Source: Chroococcus sp. FPU101 (GTDB lineage Bacteria > Cyanobacteriota > Cyanobacteriia > Cyanobacteriales > Microcystaceae). From it: 64,000 nucleotides of DNA. The DNA lies in contig NZ_BLJI01000001.1 in NCBI RefSeq assembly GCF_017312365.1, forward strand, positions 186,001-250,000, given 5' to 3'. The notes under the pieces were generated by a model. The model saw nothing but the letters and a program-made list of their open reading frames with translations. It was not told the DNA's origin and did no database searches. Shown in pieces: positions 1 to 8,569 of the stretch. The first letter of the stretch is position 1. The number at the start of each line of letters is the position of its first letter. Position numbers and translations under genes: made by a program.

Positions 1-101
1 TGGTTTAACCAATTTGAGGTATAAGTTGGTTAAATAAGTAAAAGGTCAAAAGTAAATTAAGAAAAAATCATCTTTTATTATCTCTACTTTTTTAGAAAGG
101 G

Positions 102-396
102 CTAAGTATAATTAAATTTAAATCTTTCACAAAGACAATTATTTCTTTGATTTCTTGTCTCGATTCCTTCTATAACAGCCATCGCCAAATCATATTCATC
201 ATCAAACATTCTATCTGTTAACTCATGAGCTTTGAGTTGATGCCATTCCGATTCAATCAGATTTAATTCAGGACTCTCCTGCAGAAATAAAGAGAAATTC
301 TAACCCTTTAGCGCGCCATTCTTCTTCATGTTTTTTAACTTCTTTACTTTTATGCACCGTATAGTTGTCTAAAATAATTACTGTAATTTTCTCCAT
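102..396 (-). pseudogene. IS630-family transposase, C-terminal remnant
   Basis: The reverse strand reads a DDE transposase tail in two frames. The first part contains ILDNYTVHKSKEVKKH, with the second catalytic Asp. After a one-base shift near 280 the second part contains LNLIESEWHQLK, with the catalytic Glu, and ends in an ERFKF-type tail typical of IS630 proteins. The N-terminal half is missing and no terminal inverted repeats were found. This is a decayed insertion-sequence fragment, not an active element. Confidence 0.75.
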
Positions 397-432
397 TTCT
401 TAAAAATCAATCCGATGTGAGCCCGCAGGGAT

Positions 433-445
433 CTGGCGAAGCCAG
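433..445. repeat. small perfect hairpin, REP-like
   Basis: CTGGC-GAA-GCCAG forms a 5-bp stem with a 3-base loop inside a locally GC-rich stretch (about 420-450) that stands out from AT-rich surroundings. It lies between the transposase remnant and the thiO-thiG stop codon. It resembles short palindromes scattered through cyanobacterial genomes, but only one copy is evident in this window. Confidence 0.35.
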
Positions 446-462
446 CACGCTTGTAAATTTGT

Positions 463-480
463 AGGACTTTTAAAAGTTCT
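463..480 (-). terminator. possible terminator hairpin after thiO-thiG
   Basis: AGGACTTTTAAAAGTTCT is a near-perfect 18-base inverted repeat eleven bases beyond the thiO-thiG stop codon. There is no clear T-tract after it, so this is weak support for transcription termination. Confidence 0.3.
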
Positions 481-490
481 GTTGGCATGA

Positions 491-2431
491 TTAACCAATG
501 GTTCCCGTTAATGGAGAACTAGCACTGGCATATTGTTTAATCGGCATTCGTCCCGCGAGATAAGCTAATCTTCCTGCAACTGTCGCCATTCCCATCGCTT
601 GTCCCATTGCTACAGGGTTTTGGGCGAGTGCGATCGCGCTATTAATCAACAGTGCATCCGCCCCTAATTCCATTGCGTAGGATGCTTCACTGGGTGTTCC
701 AATACCCGCATCGACGACGACAGGGATTTTAGATTCTTCAATAATAATTGAGATATTCGCCGCATTTTTAATCCCTTGACCCGAACCAATGGGCGAACCT
801 AATGGCATCACTGTTACACATCCTATTTCTTCTAGACGTTTGGCTAAAAGCGGATCAGCATTAATATAAGGTAAAACGGCAAAACCTTCTTTAACTAATT
901 GTTCGGCTGCTTGTAAAGTTCCGATAGGATCAGGTAGCAGATATTTAGCATCGGGAATTACTTCTAATTTAATAAAATTATTGTCCTCTTGCCCTAATAA
1001 TTTAGCCATTTCTCGACCTAAGCGGGCGACTCGAATGGCTTCTTCTGCGGTTTGACATCCTGCCGTATTTGGTAACATCCAAATCTTAGACCAGTCTAAC
1101 GCTTCTGCAAGTCCTTCATGTCCTGGGGCTTTCGTTTGGACACGACGAACGGCTACGGTTACAATTTCACAGCCACTTGCTACGATACTTTGTCTCATTA
1201 AATCCAAGTTGGCATATTTTCCCGAACCTGTCATCAAACGAGAACGAAATTTACGTCCAGCAATAACTAACTCATCTGAAGTGTTTTGAAGTTCAGTAGG
1301 GATAGAACCGTTAAGGAGGGTTAAAGGCATAGCAGTAGAATTAAGTGTAATAGAACTAGATGAGGGTTTTTTAGAGAAACGATCGTAGTGAAACTGATGT
1401 AATAAAGGATCAGTTTTGTTTTGCAAGACTAAATCTGCAATCATTGAAGCAGTTACAGGACTCAGTAAAATTCCATTTCGATAATGTCCTGTGGCCAAGA
1501 TTAGATTATCACAAGAACTGATTCCTAAGATGGGAAGTTCATCGGGTGTTGCTGGACGAAACCCCCACCAAGTTTCCGATAGGGGCCAATCTTTGAGAGG
1601 GGGATACAGTTGAATAGCTTTACTGAATAGGGTTTGTAGACCATCGGGTGTATTGCCTGTTTTCCATCCGACTTTTTCTGATGTGGCACCAATAATTAAA
1701 CGTCCATCCTGACGCGGGACTAAATAGGTTTGGGGGCCAAATAATATCCGATGTAAAGGAGAAGTCTGATCTGATGTAGGCATTCTAACGGCTGCCATTT
1801 GCCCTTTGACGGGATAAACGGGAAGCGGTAACAGAAGACTTGCCCAAGAACCAGAAGCAAGAATATAGGTTTGAGCTTCGTATTCACCTTTTGAAGTCAG
1901 AAGACTTAAAATACGATTTTTTTGTTGTTGAATCGCACTTACGGTAACGCCTTCAATGAGTTCAACTCCTAAATTAAGGGCGGCTTGACGTAGGGCTGTG
2001 ACTAACTTGCGGTTGTCTACCTGTGCATCATCAGGATACCACCAACCCCCGACAACATTTGATCCTAGTTCGGCTTGATAAAACTTAATAGATTCTCGAT
2101 CTAACCAATTTTCATCTATGGATGAGGGAGTATCGTAGCTGAGTGAGAGAATACCGCAGGGATGATAGCCTGTGTCTAAACCTGTAACATCTTCAATTTT
2201 TCTGATCCATTCTGGATAAAGCCAACGAGATTTTAGACATAGATCTAACATCGCCCCAGGGGGAATTTTTTCCGCATAGGGGGCTAACATTCCAGCCGCC
2301 GCATGACTTGCCGCTTGTTGAAAATCTCGGCTAAGTACGGTTACAGTTGCGCCACGTAGTTTCAGATCAACTGCGATCGCTAATCCAATTATTCCCCCAC
2401 CGATCACGATTATTTCACTTGTTGAGTTCAT
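491..2431 (-). CDS. thiO/thiG: Glycine oxidase ThiO / thiazole synthase ThiG fusion
   Basis: Bifunctional thiamin-biosynthesis enzyme of 646 residues. The N-terminal part (about 1-360) is a glycine-oxidase flavoprotein with the dinucleotide motif [10 protein letters not shown] near residue 11. It oxidises glycine to the imine used for the thiazole ring. The C-terminal part (about 385-646) is ThiG, with the Schiff-base lysine in [12 protein letters not shown] (K488) and the phosphate-binding region [12 protein letters not shown]. This gene fusion is well known in cyanobacteria. It is transcribed away from the neighbouring coiled-coil gene across a 160-base gap. ThiS and other thi genes are not in the window. 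The ATG start is followed at once by the FAD motif, so it is secure. Confidence 0.95.
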   Translation of the reverse strand: MNSTSEIIVIGGGIIGLAIAVDLKLRGATVTVLSRDFQQAASHAAAGMLAPYAEKIPPGAMLDLCLKSRWLYPEWIRKIEDVTGLDTGYHPCGILSLSYDTPSSIDENWLDRESIKFYQAELGSNVVGGWWYPDDAQVDNRKLVTALRQAALNLGVELIEGVTVSAIQQQKNRILSLLTSKGEYEAQTYILASGSWASLLLPLPVYPVKGQMAAVRMPTSDQTSPLHRILFGPQTYLVPRQDGRLIIGATSEKVGWKTGNTPDGLQTLFSKAIQLYPPLKDWPLSETWWGFRPATPDELPILGISSCDNLILATGHYRNGILLSPVTASMIADLVLQNKTDPLLHQFHYDRFSKKPSSSSITLNSTAMPLTLLNGSIPTELQNTSDELVIAGRKFRSRLMTGSGKYANLDLMRQSIVASGCEIVTVAVRRVQTKAPGHEGLAEALDWSKIWMLPNTAGCQTAEEAIRVARLGREMAKLLGQEDNNFIKLEVIPDAKYLLPDPIGTLQAAEQLVKEGFAVLPYINADPLLAKRLEEIGCVTVMPLGSPIGSGQGIKNAANISIIIEESKIPVVVDAGIGTPSEASYAMELGADALLINSAIALAQNPVAMGQAMGMATVAGRLAYLAGRMPIKQYASASSPLTGTIG

Positions 2432-2591
2432 TTTTTTCTCTAGCCCCCTACTAAACTATTTTATCGAATAGCCTTACTCAAACAAATAGAACTCTTATTA
2501 GTAATTCCTTAAGATTTTCGGTTTACTGGTATTGAGCGATCATTTTAAAGACAGAGATATTATAGATATCTAATCTAATGGAGTAACTCAA

Positions 2592-2837
2592 ATGACCAAT
2601 ACACCAAGCTTTAATAATGAACCAACACTAACAGACGTGATCGAAAGAATTGAAAAATTATCTACGGATGTTGAAAGATTGTCTACAGATGTTGAGAAAT
2701 TATCGGCTAATGTTAACCGTTTTGATGAAAGGTTCGCTGACTATAGACAAGCGACTCAATGGTTGGTTCAACTAGCCTTTACTCTTATTGCTAGTGCGAC
2801 GATTACTGTAATTATTACCTCAGTTTTTCGTAAATAA
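2592..2837 (+). CDS. Small coiled-coil protein with C-terminal membrane anchor
   Basis: A protein of 81 residues that I cannot assign to a function. Residues about 15-45 carry a heptad-like repeat (RLSTDVEKLSANV and a nearly identical preceding copy), which predicts a coiled coil. Residues about 57-77 (LVQLAFTLIASATITVII) form one membrane helix, followed by a short basic tail (FRK). This layout suggests a tail-anchored oligomer with the coil in the cytoplasm. It sits 50 bases before yqeK on the same strand and could share its transcript. Codon use looks like its neighbours. Confidence 0.6.
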   Translation: MTNTPSFNNEPTLTDVIERIEKLSTDVERLSTDVEKLSANVNRFDERFADYRQATQWLVQLAFTLIASATITVIITSVFRK

Positions 2838-2887
2838 TATAGGTTCGTTAAAATAGTTTTATTCTCCAAAAATACCATTAGTTCACT

Positions 2888-3511
2888 ATGCGATCGCAAG
2901 TCTTATCTTGGTTAGCGAAAAATGTATCAGAACATCGTTTACAGCATATTTTAGGTGTTGAAAAGATGAGTATTGACTTAGCCAAGCATTACCAATTAGA
3001 CGAAGAGAAAGCAGGGCAAGCGGGTTTAATGCACGATTTAGCTAAATTTTTTAAACCTAGTCGTTTATTAGAAATGGCATCAGCGAATCAGATAGAAATT
3101 GACCCAGTTTGTGCAGAAAATCCCCATTTACTTCATGCTGATGTTAGTGCGATCGTTGCTCGTGATGAATTTGGGGTGACTGATGAAGAAATATTAAGTG
3201 CGATTCGTAATCATACTCTCGGTTGTCCTGAGATGAGTGACCTTAGTTGTGTGGTTTTTGTTGCCGATGCGTTAGAACCAAACCGAGGTGATACACCTGA
3301 ATTAGAAGCGTTACGACAAGAAAGCTTTTTAAATCTTTACCAAGGGGTCTATCAAACCTGCGATTATTCTCTAAAATATTTGCTAAGTAGTCGTCTGACT
3401 ATCCATCCTCGAACAGTTTTAACTCGAAATTGGGCTTTACAAATCGTTAAACAAGAATTAAAAAAAAGTTCTATTGATCTCGATAAAAAAGAACGCGTTA
3501 AAATTAAATAA
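2888..3511 (+). CDS. yqeK: YqeK-family HD-domain phosphohydrolase (Ap4A hydrolase)
   Basis: HD-domain protein of 207 residues. Metal ligands expected for the family are visible: H20 (RLQHILGVE), H49-D50 (GLMHDLAKF), H84 (LLHADVSA), H110 (RNHTLG) and D128 (FVADALEPNR). YqeK proteins split symmetrical Ap4A into two ADP. The gene is followed 43 bases later by rsfS, a pairing that recurs in many bacteria; the usual third member nadD is not here. The start ATG overlaps a HIP1 octamer. The last 25 residues are lysine-rich and poorly conserved. Confidence 0.88.
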   Translation: MRSQVLSWLAKNVSEHRLQHILGVEKMSIDLAKHYQLDEEKAGQAGLMHDLAKFFKPSRLLEMASANQIEIDPVCAENPHLLHADVSAIVARDEFGVTDEEILSAIRNHTLGCPEMSDLSCVVFVADALEPNRGDTPELEALRQESFLNLYQGVYQTCDYSLKYLLSSRLTIHPRTVLTRNWALQIVKQELKKSSIDLDKKERVKIK

Positions 3512-3554
3512 GATGGCTAAAAACAAATTCATTGATTATTGTAAATATTACTGA

Positions 3555-3983
3555 ATGACCAATCAAATTCCATCCTCGATCCAAACCTCAACTCATTTAA
3601 CCGTTTCTCCTGCTATTTCAGAGCAGCAAACTGATTTATTAGTGCAAACGATCGCTCTATCGGCTGACGACAAAAAAGCGGCTGACATTACGATTTTAAA
3701 AATCACTCATGTTTCTTATGTAGCTGATTACTTGGTGATTGCTACAGGTTTTTCTAGAACACAACTTCGGGCGATTTCTGAAACAATTGAAGACAAAGTA
3801 GCTGAAAATTGCCAGAAAAAACCTTTGCGAGTCGAGGGACGCGCTGATGCAAGTTGGATCTTACAAGATTATGGGGATGTCATCGTTCATCTTTTCTTAC
3901 CAGAGGAAAGAGAGTTTTATAATTTAGAAGCATTTTGGGGACACGCCGAACGTATCGAGTTTTCCCCTATCCAGTCCCTATAA
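3555..3983 (+). CDS. rsfS: Ribosome silencing factor RsfS (Iojap)
   Basis: RsfS/Iojap protein of 142 residues. The family domain covers about residues 25-135, with the conserved stretches LVIATGFSRTQLRAI, RVEGRADASWILQDYGD and VIVHLFLPEEREFYNLE. RsfS binds ribosomal protein uL14 and blocks joining of the 30S and 50S subunits when nutrients fall. The first 25 residues are a Ser/Thr-rich extension common in cyanobacterial versions. It lies between yqeK and a CGLD27 gene with short gaps, so the three are probably cotranscribed. Confidence 0.93.
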   Translation: MTNQIPSSIQTSTHLTVSPAISEQQTDLLVQTIALSADDKKAADITILKITHVSYVADYLVIATGFSRTQLRAISETIEDKVAENCQKKPLRVEGRADASWILQDYGDVIVHLFLPEEREFYNLEAFWGHAERIEFSPIQSL

Positions 3984-3993
3984 TCAGACTTCT

Positions 3994-4494
3994 ATGAAAG
4001 AATCATCCCTGGATTTTTGTCCCGTTCCAACTGAACAGCAACCCGTCAACGAATACGAAGAGTTAAAAGAATCTTGGTTTTTTCGGTGGGGGATGCTAGA
4101 ACCACTCGCCTACTTTAAGAAATTGGCATGGGTTGCCTTTTTTGGACTCTTTTTAATTGCACCAATTGCCGCCGCCAGTTTTCCACCGCAAAAAGCCCTG
4201 TTCAAGTTTTTGCTTTCCAATGTTTTAGGAATTAGCATTTTCACTGGATTAGTACTGATGCGCTTGTATCTGGGGTGGTTGTATGTGTGCGATCGCCTAC
4301 AATCGGAAAAGGTTTTTTATGAAGAGTCGGGATGGTATGATGGACAAACTTGGATCAAAACTCCAGAGATTCTAGCGAGAGATCGGCTGATTGTCACTTA
4401 CCAAATTCAACCGATTTTAACTCGCTTACAAAAGACTGTTCTATTTTTGGGCGTTATGATTGCTCTGAGCAGTTTTTTATCGCTTTGTCTGTAA
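3994..4494 (+). CDS. CGLD27 family membrane protein (Ycf36/DUF1230)
   Basis: Membrane protein of 166 residues belonging to the family conserved in cyanobacteria and plastids (Ycf36, DUF1230). The N-terminal 40 residues are soluble and contain the typical PVNEYEELKESWFFRW. Hydrophobic segments follow at about 44-63, 70-92 and 145-164. The region between the last two contains the conserved EESGWYDGQTWIKTPEI. The molecular role is unsettled; family members have been tied to chloroplast function. It starts 10 bases after rsfS, consistent with one transcript. Confidence 0.82.
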   Translation: MKESSLDFCPVPTEQQPVNEYEELKESWFFRWGMLEPLAYFKKLAWVAFFGLFLIAPIAAASFPPQKALFKFLLSNVLGISIFTGLVLMRLYLGWLYVCDRLQSEKVFYEESGWYDGQTWIKTPEILARDRLIVTYQIQPILTRLQKTVLFLGVMIALSSFLSLCL

Positions 4495-4528
4495 TTTTCT
4501 TATTCTTTTACATAGAAACGCATTGCAC

Positions 4529-5482
4529 ATGACTAGGGGCAAACGTACAACGACATCTAAAATCAATGTCCATCTACTCAGAGAAGGTATTATCGAATCC
4601 GTTCACTATGTCGAAGCAACCGTCTGTGATAATAAAGGCCGAGTTTTGTTAGTGGCGGGTTGTTCGGAGACTAATGCTTTTATTCGTTCTTCTCTGAAAC
4701 CGTTTCAAGCATTGGCAGTAACGAGTACAGGTACTTTAGAACGCTACAGCTTGACGGACAAGGATTTAGCCATCATGTGTAGTTCCCATCAAGGAACAGT
4801 AGAACAGTCAAGACAAGTTTTTAATATTCTTTGGCGTTCTGATGTTGATCCAGATGCTTTACAATGTCCCATACCTGAAGGAAAACAAAGCCCACTACAG
4901 CATAACTGTTCTGGTAAACACGCAGGAATGTTAGCGGTGTGTCGTCAGTGCGATTGGCCTCTACACAACTATCTCAACCGTTCTCATCCTGTACAGCAAC
5001 TCATTCTTAATAAAATTTCCGAATTATTGGGAATGCCGGGGGATGAATTAATTGGGGCCCATGATGATTGTGGTGCCCCAACTTATTCGATGCAATTAGG
5101 TCAGATGGCTCATTTGTACGCTCAGTTAGCTTCAGGTCAAAACGTTGATTTGGAACGGGTTGAACGCGCAATGACCTATTATCCTCGCATGATTGCAGGG
5201 GATGGGGCTTTTGATACCGAATTAATGCGCTCATCAGAAGGCGAAATTGTTAGTAAATCGGGTGCTGAAGGTGTTCAATGTATCGGGCGAGTCGGTGAAG
5301 GTATGGGATTAGCAATTAAGGTCTTAGATGGCTCAAAACGTGCTAAATACGCTGTTGCTATTCATTTATTGACACAAATGGGCTGGATTAGTCCGAATGT
5401 AGCAGAATCTCTAGCCGATAAGTTTATTAATCTCAGTAAATATCTACGGTTAGAAGTCAATGGCGAGGCGACGATGATTTAG
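4529..5482 (+). CDS. L-asparaginase II family protein
   Basis: Asparaginase of the type formerly called L-asparaginase II (Pfam Asparaginase_II), which releases ammonia from asparagine. Recognisable motifs are CSSHQGTVEQSR, HNCSGKHAGMLAVC and GAHDDCGAPTYSM, and near the C-terminus IKVLDGSKRAKYAVAIHLL. I prefer the ATG at 4529 over the upstream TTG at 4523, giving 317 residues. The 3' end overlaps the oppositely oriented scpA by 26 bases, a convergent overlap. No signal peptide is seen, so the enzyme is probably cytoplasmic. Confidence 0.85.
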   Translation: MTRGKRTTTSKINVHLLREGIIESVHYVEATVCDNKGRVLLVAGCSETNAFIRSSLKPFQALAVTSTGTLERYSLTDKDLAIMCSSHQGTVEQSRQVFNILWRSDVDPDALQCPIPEGKQSPLQHNCSGKHAGMLAVCRQCDWPLHNYLNRSHPVQQLILNKISELLGMPGDELIGAHDDCGAPTYSMQLGQMAHLYAQLASGQNVDLERVERAMTYYPRMIAGDGAFDTELMRSSEGEIVSKSGAEGVQCIGRVGEGMGLAIKVLDGSKRAKYAVAIHLLTQMGWISPNVAESLADKFINLSKYLRLEVNGEATMI

Positions 5483-6218
5483 TAATCGTCAAATCTTGAT
5501 AAAAATCTGTTTGCTCTAAATCTACCTTGGATTGAGAACAGAGAAACAATAAAGCCCAAAAGATCGCTACTCGGTCTTTGTGTCCGTCAGAGCCTTTTTT
5601 CTCGATCCACCAGTTTAATAATTCTTCAAAGTTAATGGAGTTCAGTTCTTTTTGTTGTAATTGTTCTTCTAGAAAATGGTCTAATTCTGCGGCGAGTTCG
5701 GTTAAATTTTCTTGGTGAGCAAGTTCTGTAATTGATTTAATGGTTTCTCGGTGCGAAGGCTGACGAGGGCGACTTTCAACTTTAGGTGTGGGTAGGGTTT
5801 CGAGGTCGCTGGCAATTTGTTGCAGTTGGGTAATTAGTTCTTGCAGGGTAACTCGTCGTTTGCGCGGAGGGGGTGCCGAGGTTCGTCTACGGATATGCTG
5901 TTCTAAGCTTAAAGGTAAGCGTCGGGTTAATTCTTCTTCATCAACACTGATAAGATCTAAAATTTCCTCTTCTTCTGCTTCGGCTATGCGTTCTAGGGTA
6001 TCAGCTTTGTATAAAACCAGTTTTGAGGCCCATAAAAACGCTTGTCCCGATTGAGGTAAGTTCGCTTGTACTAAAGCAGTATCAAGATCTTGTAAACCTA
6101 ATTCATTTAAAAAACGATCAATCACTTGAATCACAGGAACATCCCAAGGATCGATTTCACCCTGTTCTGCCATATTAATAAGAGATGAGATCGCTTCTTG
6201 TGCTGATGTAATCGCCAT
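5457..6218 (-). CDS. scpA: Segregation and condensation protein A (ScpA, kleisin)
   Basis: Kleisin subunit of the SMC-ScpAB condensin, 253 residues. The N-terminal region contains the family hallmark of short helices (ISSLINMAEQGEIDPWDVPV, then FLWASKLVLYKADTLE), and the C-terminal part is a winged-helix-like region (VDLEQTDFYQDLTI). ScpA bridges the SMC heads in chromosome compaction. The start codon lies 1 base after the stop of the upstream 176-residue gene, so the two are likely translationally coupled. It is the last gene of a leftward run and its 3' end overlaps the asparaginase gene by 26 bases. Confidence 0.92.
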   Translation of the reverse strand: MAITSAQEAISSLINMAEQGEIDPWDVPVIQVIDRFLNELGLQDLDTALVQANLPQSGQAFLWASKLVLYKADTLERIAEAEEEEILDLISVDEEELTRRLPLSLEQHIRRRTSAPPPRKRRVTLQELITQLQQIASDLETLPTPKVESRPRQPSHRETIKSITELAHQENLTELAAELDHFLEEQLQQKELNSINFEELLNWWIEKKGSDGHKDRVAIFWALLFLCSQSKVDLEQTDFYQDLTITKSSSPRH

Positions 6219-6219
6219 T

Positions 6220-6750
6220 TTATTCTTTTAAACTAAGCAAAGTTTGATAAATTGCCTCTCGTTGTTCTGTATCATATTTCCAACGTTTTAGAAAATCTGT
6301 ATATTCTCCTTGGTTTTGTTCTAGAGTGGTTTTAAGTTGATCTAATTTAATAGCGATCGGATCTAAGGATAGTTTTTGGATTAAATCTTTACTTCTTTGA
6401 CGTACTCGACCTGAGCCTTGTGCCAACTCTTCGTCATCATTTCGACGATGGGCAATAACCATACCTGTAGACATTGCGAGATTTTTGACTAATAATTCGC
6501 CGACAATTTCTGGAGAAGATTTAAGAGCGTTAATGATTTCTTCGGTAGGATGATCGGCTAAAGAATCATCAACCGTTAGATAGGTGACAAAAAAACCTCT
6601 TGCACCATTTTCAGTTTTAACTAATGCAGCGATGAACGATTGAATTTCTTCTGGGCTTAGTTCTTTTGCTTTCATCTTTTTGAGCCAAGACTGGGTAAGA
6701 TCGATCGCTTCTTCAAAAGTTATCTGATCAGAAATTTTATAATTAAACAT
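6220..6750 (-). CDS. Conserved hypothetical protein upstream of scpA
   Basis: A soluble protein of 176 residues that I do not recognise beyond a resemblance to uncharacterised cyanobacterial proteins. It is predicted mainly helical, with a lysine/glutamate-rich N-terminal half (LTQSWLKKMKAKELSPEEI) and a C-terminal coil ending in RWKYDTEQREAIYQTLLSL. No signal peptide or membrane helix is visible. Its stop nearly abuts the scpA start, and it begins 19 bases after bestrophin. The tight spacing to scpA hints at a linked role, but nothing in the sequence proves it. Confidence 0.7.
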   Translation of the reverse strand: MFNYKISDQITFEEAIDLTQSWLKKMKAKELSPEEIQSFIAALVKTENGARGFFVTYLTVDDSLADHPTEEIINALKSSPEIVGELLVKNLAMSTGMVIAHRRNDDEELAQGSGRVRQRSKDLIQKLSLDPIAIKLDQLKTTLEQNQGEYTDFLKRWKYDTEQREAIYQTLLSLKE

Positions 6751-6769
6751 ATTGAGTCTCCTTTAATGT

Positions 6770-7750
6770 TTAGTATTCTAACAAGGGTTGACTTGATTCT
6801 GTATCTTGTTGTGCCAAACTTTTATAATGATCCCAATTTCTCACACTCGGAGCAAAACTAATTAAATCTTCAAGATTAATTTTTATATTTTCGCAAATCT
6901 GATCTAACGGTAAATCATTGGCATCTTTCCCGAAAGGATTTTCAATTTCTAAACCAATTTCCTCAATGCCAAAAACAGTAAAACTGAGAATAGCAACAAA
7001 TATAGGAGTCCACCATCCCAAACGATCTACCAACTCAAAAGGTAAACTTAAACAATAAACCAGTAGAAGTTGTCTAAGATGAATTGCATATGCTAATGGC
7101 ATCGGCGTTTTTAAAATTCGTTCACAACCACCCAAGGCATCTACCATATCATCTAATAGATTAGACATGGCTGTGAGTTGATAAGTATTTAAACAATTAC
7201 GTTGATATTGTTCTTGTAAATAATCCCCAACTAAAAAAGCAATTTCTAGGGGAATATGATTCATATGTTCAAGCTTTTCATATTTTTTATTATTCATTAA
7301 TTCTTTTAATTCAGCATGATTTTTTTCATTGCGTAAATGTAATTTAGTAGCCACGGCAAAAGCGACTAAAAGATTTAAAGAGGAAATTTTATTGGTTCGA
7401 TCATGGGGTGTTTCTTCAACGACATAAACCCAAATTGCTCTAGATAAGTTACGGATATGATTATTCAATGCACCCCAAATTTTACGACCTTCCCAAAATC
7501 GCTCATAAGCGGTATTAGTCCGAAAAACTAATAATAAACCGAGAACTACACTCGGAATGGTTCCATCTATTGGTAAAGCTACTGTTTTATATCCAGCTTC
7601 ATAAACATAAGCAAGAATCACACTAAGAACAACACACACCATTACTCTCGTAAAAACGGCGGGAACGACAGAGCCTTTGAGCCTAAATAATGTTTTAAAC
7701 CAGTTTTGTTCCGCTTGATGTTGTTGATTTAGATAACGAAATTTGGGCAT
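6770..7750 (-). CDS. Bestrophin family (UPF0187) anion channel-like protein
   Basis: Bestrophin/UPF0187 family membrane protein of 326 residues. The hallmark N-terminal half is present: LGLLLVFRTNTAYERFWEGR followed by KIWGALNNHIRNLSRAIW. The later segment TPIFVAILSFTVFGIEEIG and the motif IENPFGKDANDLPLDQIC are also typical. Family members are pentameric chloride or cation channels; plant and algal relatives tune thylakoid ion balance. It sits between LemA and the 176-residue gene, with 15- and 19-base gaps. Ion selectivity cannot be read from the sequence. Confidence 0.88.
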   Translation of the reverse strand: MPKFRYLNQQHQAEQNWFKTLFRLKGSVVPAVFTRVMVCVVLSVILAYVYEAGYKTVALPIDGTIPSVVLGLLLVFRTNTAYERFWEGRKIWGALNNHIRNLSRAIWVYVVEETPHDRTNKISSLNLLVAFAVATKLHLRNEKNHAELKELMNNKKYEKLEHMNHIPLEIAFLVGDYLQEQYQRNCLNTYQLTAMSNLLDDMVDALGGCERILKTPMPLAYAIHLRQLLLVYCLSLPFELVDRLGWWTPIFVAILSFTVFGIEEIGLEIENPFGKDANDLPLDQICENIKINLEDLISFAPSVRNWDHYKSLAQQDTESSQPLLEY

Positions 7751-7765
7751 ATTAAAAATAGTTTA

Positions 7766-8533
7766 TTATAGCTCAATCTTGGGATCAGCCGTATTGGTTG
7801 GCTGATAAAAATCCTTGGTTTGAAACCCTGTTAATCCTGCGACAATCGAATTAGGAAATGATTGTACCTTTTGATTGTAGTTTTGAATAGCGAGATTATA
7901 CCGTCTTCGTTCAGTAGCAATCCGATTTTCAGTTCCTGCAATTTCATATTGTAGATTACTAAAAACTTGAGATGAGCCTAGGGGTGTTTGGCTGGCATAT
8001 TGATTAAAACCTTGAATGGCTACATTAATTGCGTCAGATGCAGCTAACTTTTCATTGGGGGTTCTAGCACGATTAAACTTATTTTGTGCATCGGTTAGCA
8101 TTTTAACAATGGTTTGTTCCTGCTTGGCTTGTGCTTTCGTTACACTAACCAATTTTGGGATTAAATCAGCACGGCGTTGTAATTGGTTTTCGACTTGCGC
8201 CCACTGTGCATCAATTGCCTGAGCAGAACTGTTTAAAGAATTATAAGACAAAATACTCGAAAGTCCTACAACAGCAGCTAGTCCCGCACCTACGATAACG
8301 AGTGTTTTTTGTGTTTGTTTAGCCTGTTCTCGTTTTTCGGCTTCTAAACGTCGTTGTTCTTTGACTTGTGCAATCGCTTGATTAATCAGTTCTGGAGGTA
8401 TACTAACCTCTTGTCCTGCGGCTTGTAAATCGGATACTGAAAAACTATTTTGAGTTTTAGCATACAGTTCTGATGCGACTTTTAGCACATCGTCGGCGAT
8501 ATCTTCGGGAATACGAGAATTATTATCATTCAT
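7766..8533 (-). CDS. LemA family protein with an added N-terminal domain
   Basis: LemA-family membrane protein of 255 residues. The canonical core starts with a transmembrane helix (about 77-95) and continues with QVENQLQRRADLIPKLV, FNRARTPNEK and the signature ATERRRYNLAIQNYNQKV ... FPNSIVAGLTGF. Unusually, about 70 residues precede the helix: an acidic helical segment (PEDIADDVLKVASELY) and a basic coil (KEQRRLEAEKREQAKQ). Most LemA proteins start directly at the helix. Family function is unclear. LemA genes often neighbour TPM-domain genes, and here the TPM gene lies directly upstream on the same strand. Confidence 0.88.
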   Translation of the reverse strand: MNDNNSRIPEDIADDVLKVASELYAKTQNSFSVSDLQAAGQEVSIPPELINQAIAQVKEQRRLEAEKREQAKQTQKTLVIVGAGLAAVVGLSSILSYNSLNSSAQAIDAQWAQVENQLQRRADLIPKLVSVTKAQAKQEQTIVKMLTDAQNKFNRARTPNEKLAASDAINVAIQGFNQYASQTPLGSSQVFSNLQYEIAGTENRIATERRRYNLAIQNYNQKVQSFPNSIVAGLTGFQTKDFYQPTNTADPKIEL

Positions 8534-8569
8534 ATTTTTATTAAAGTATTTTTGGAATTTTAAATTATT

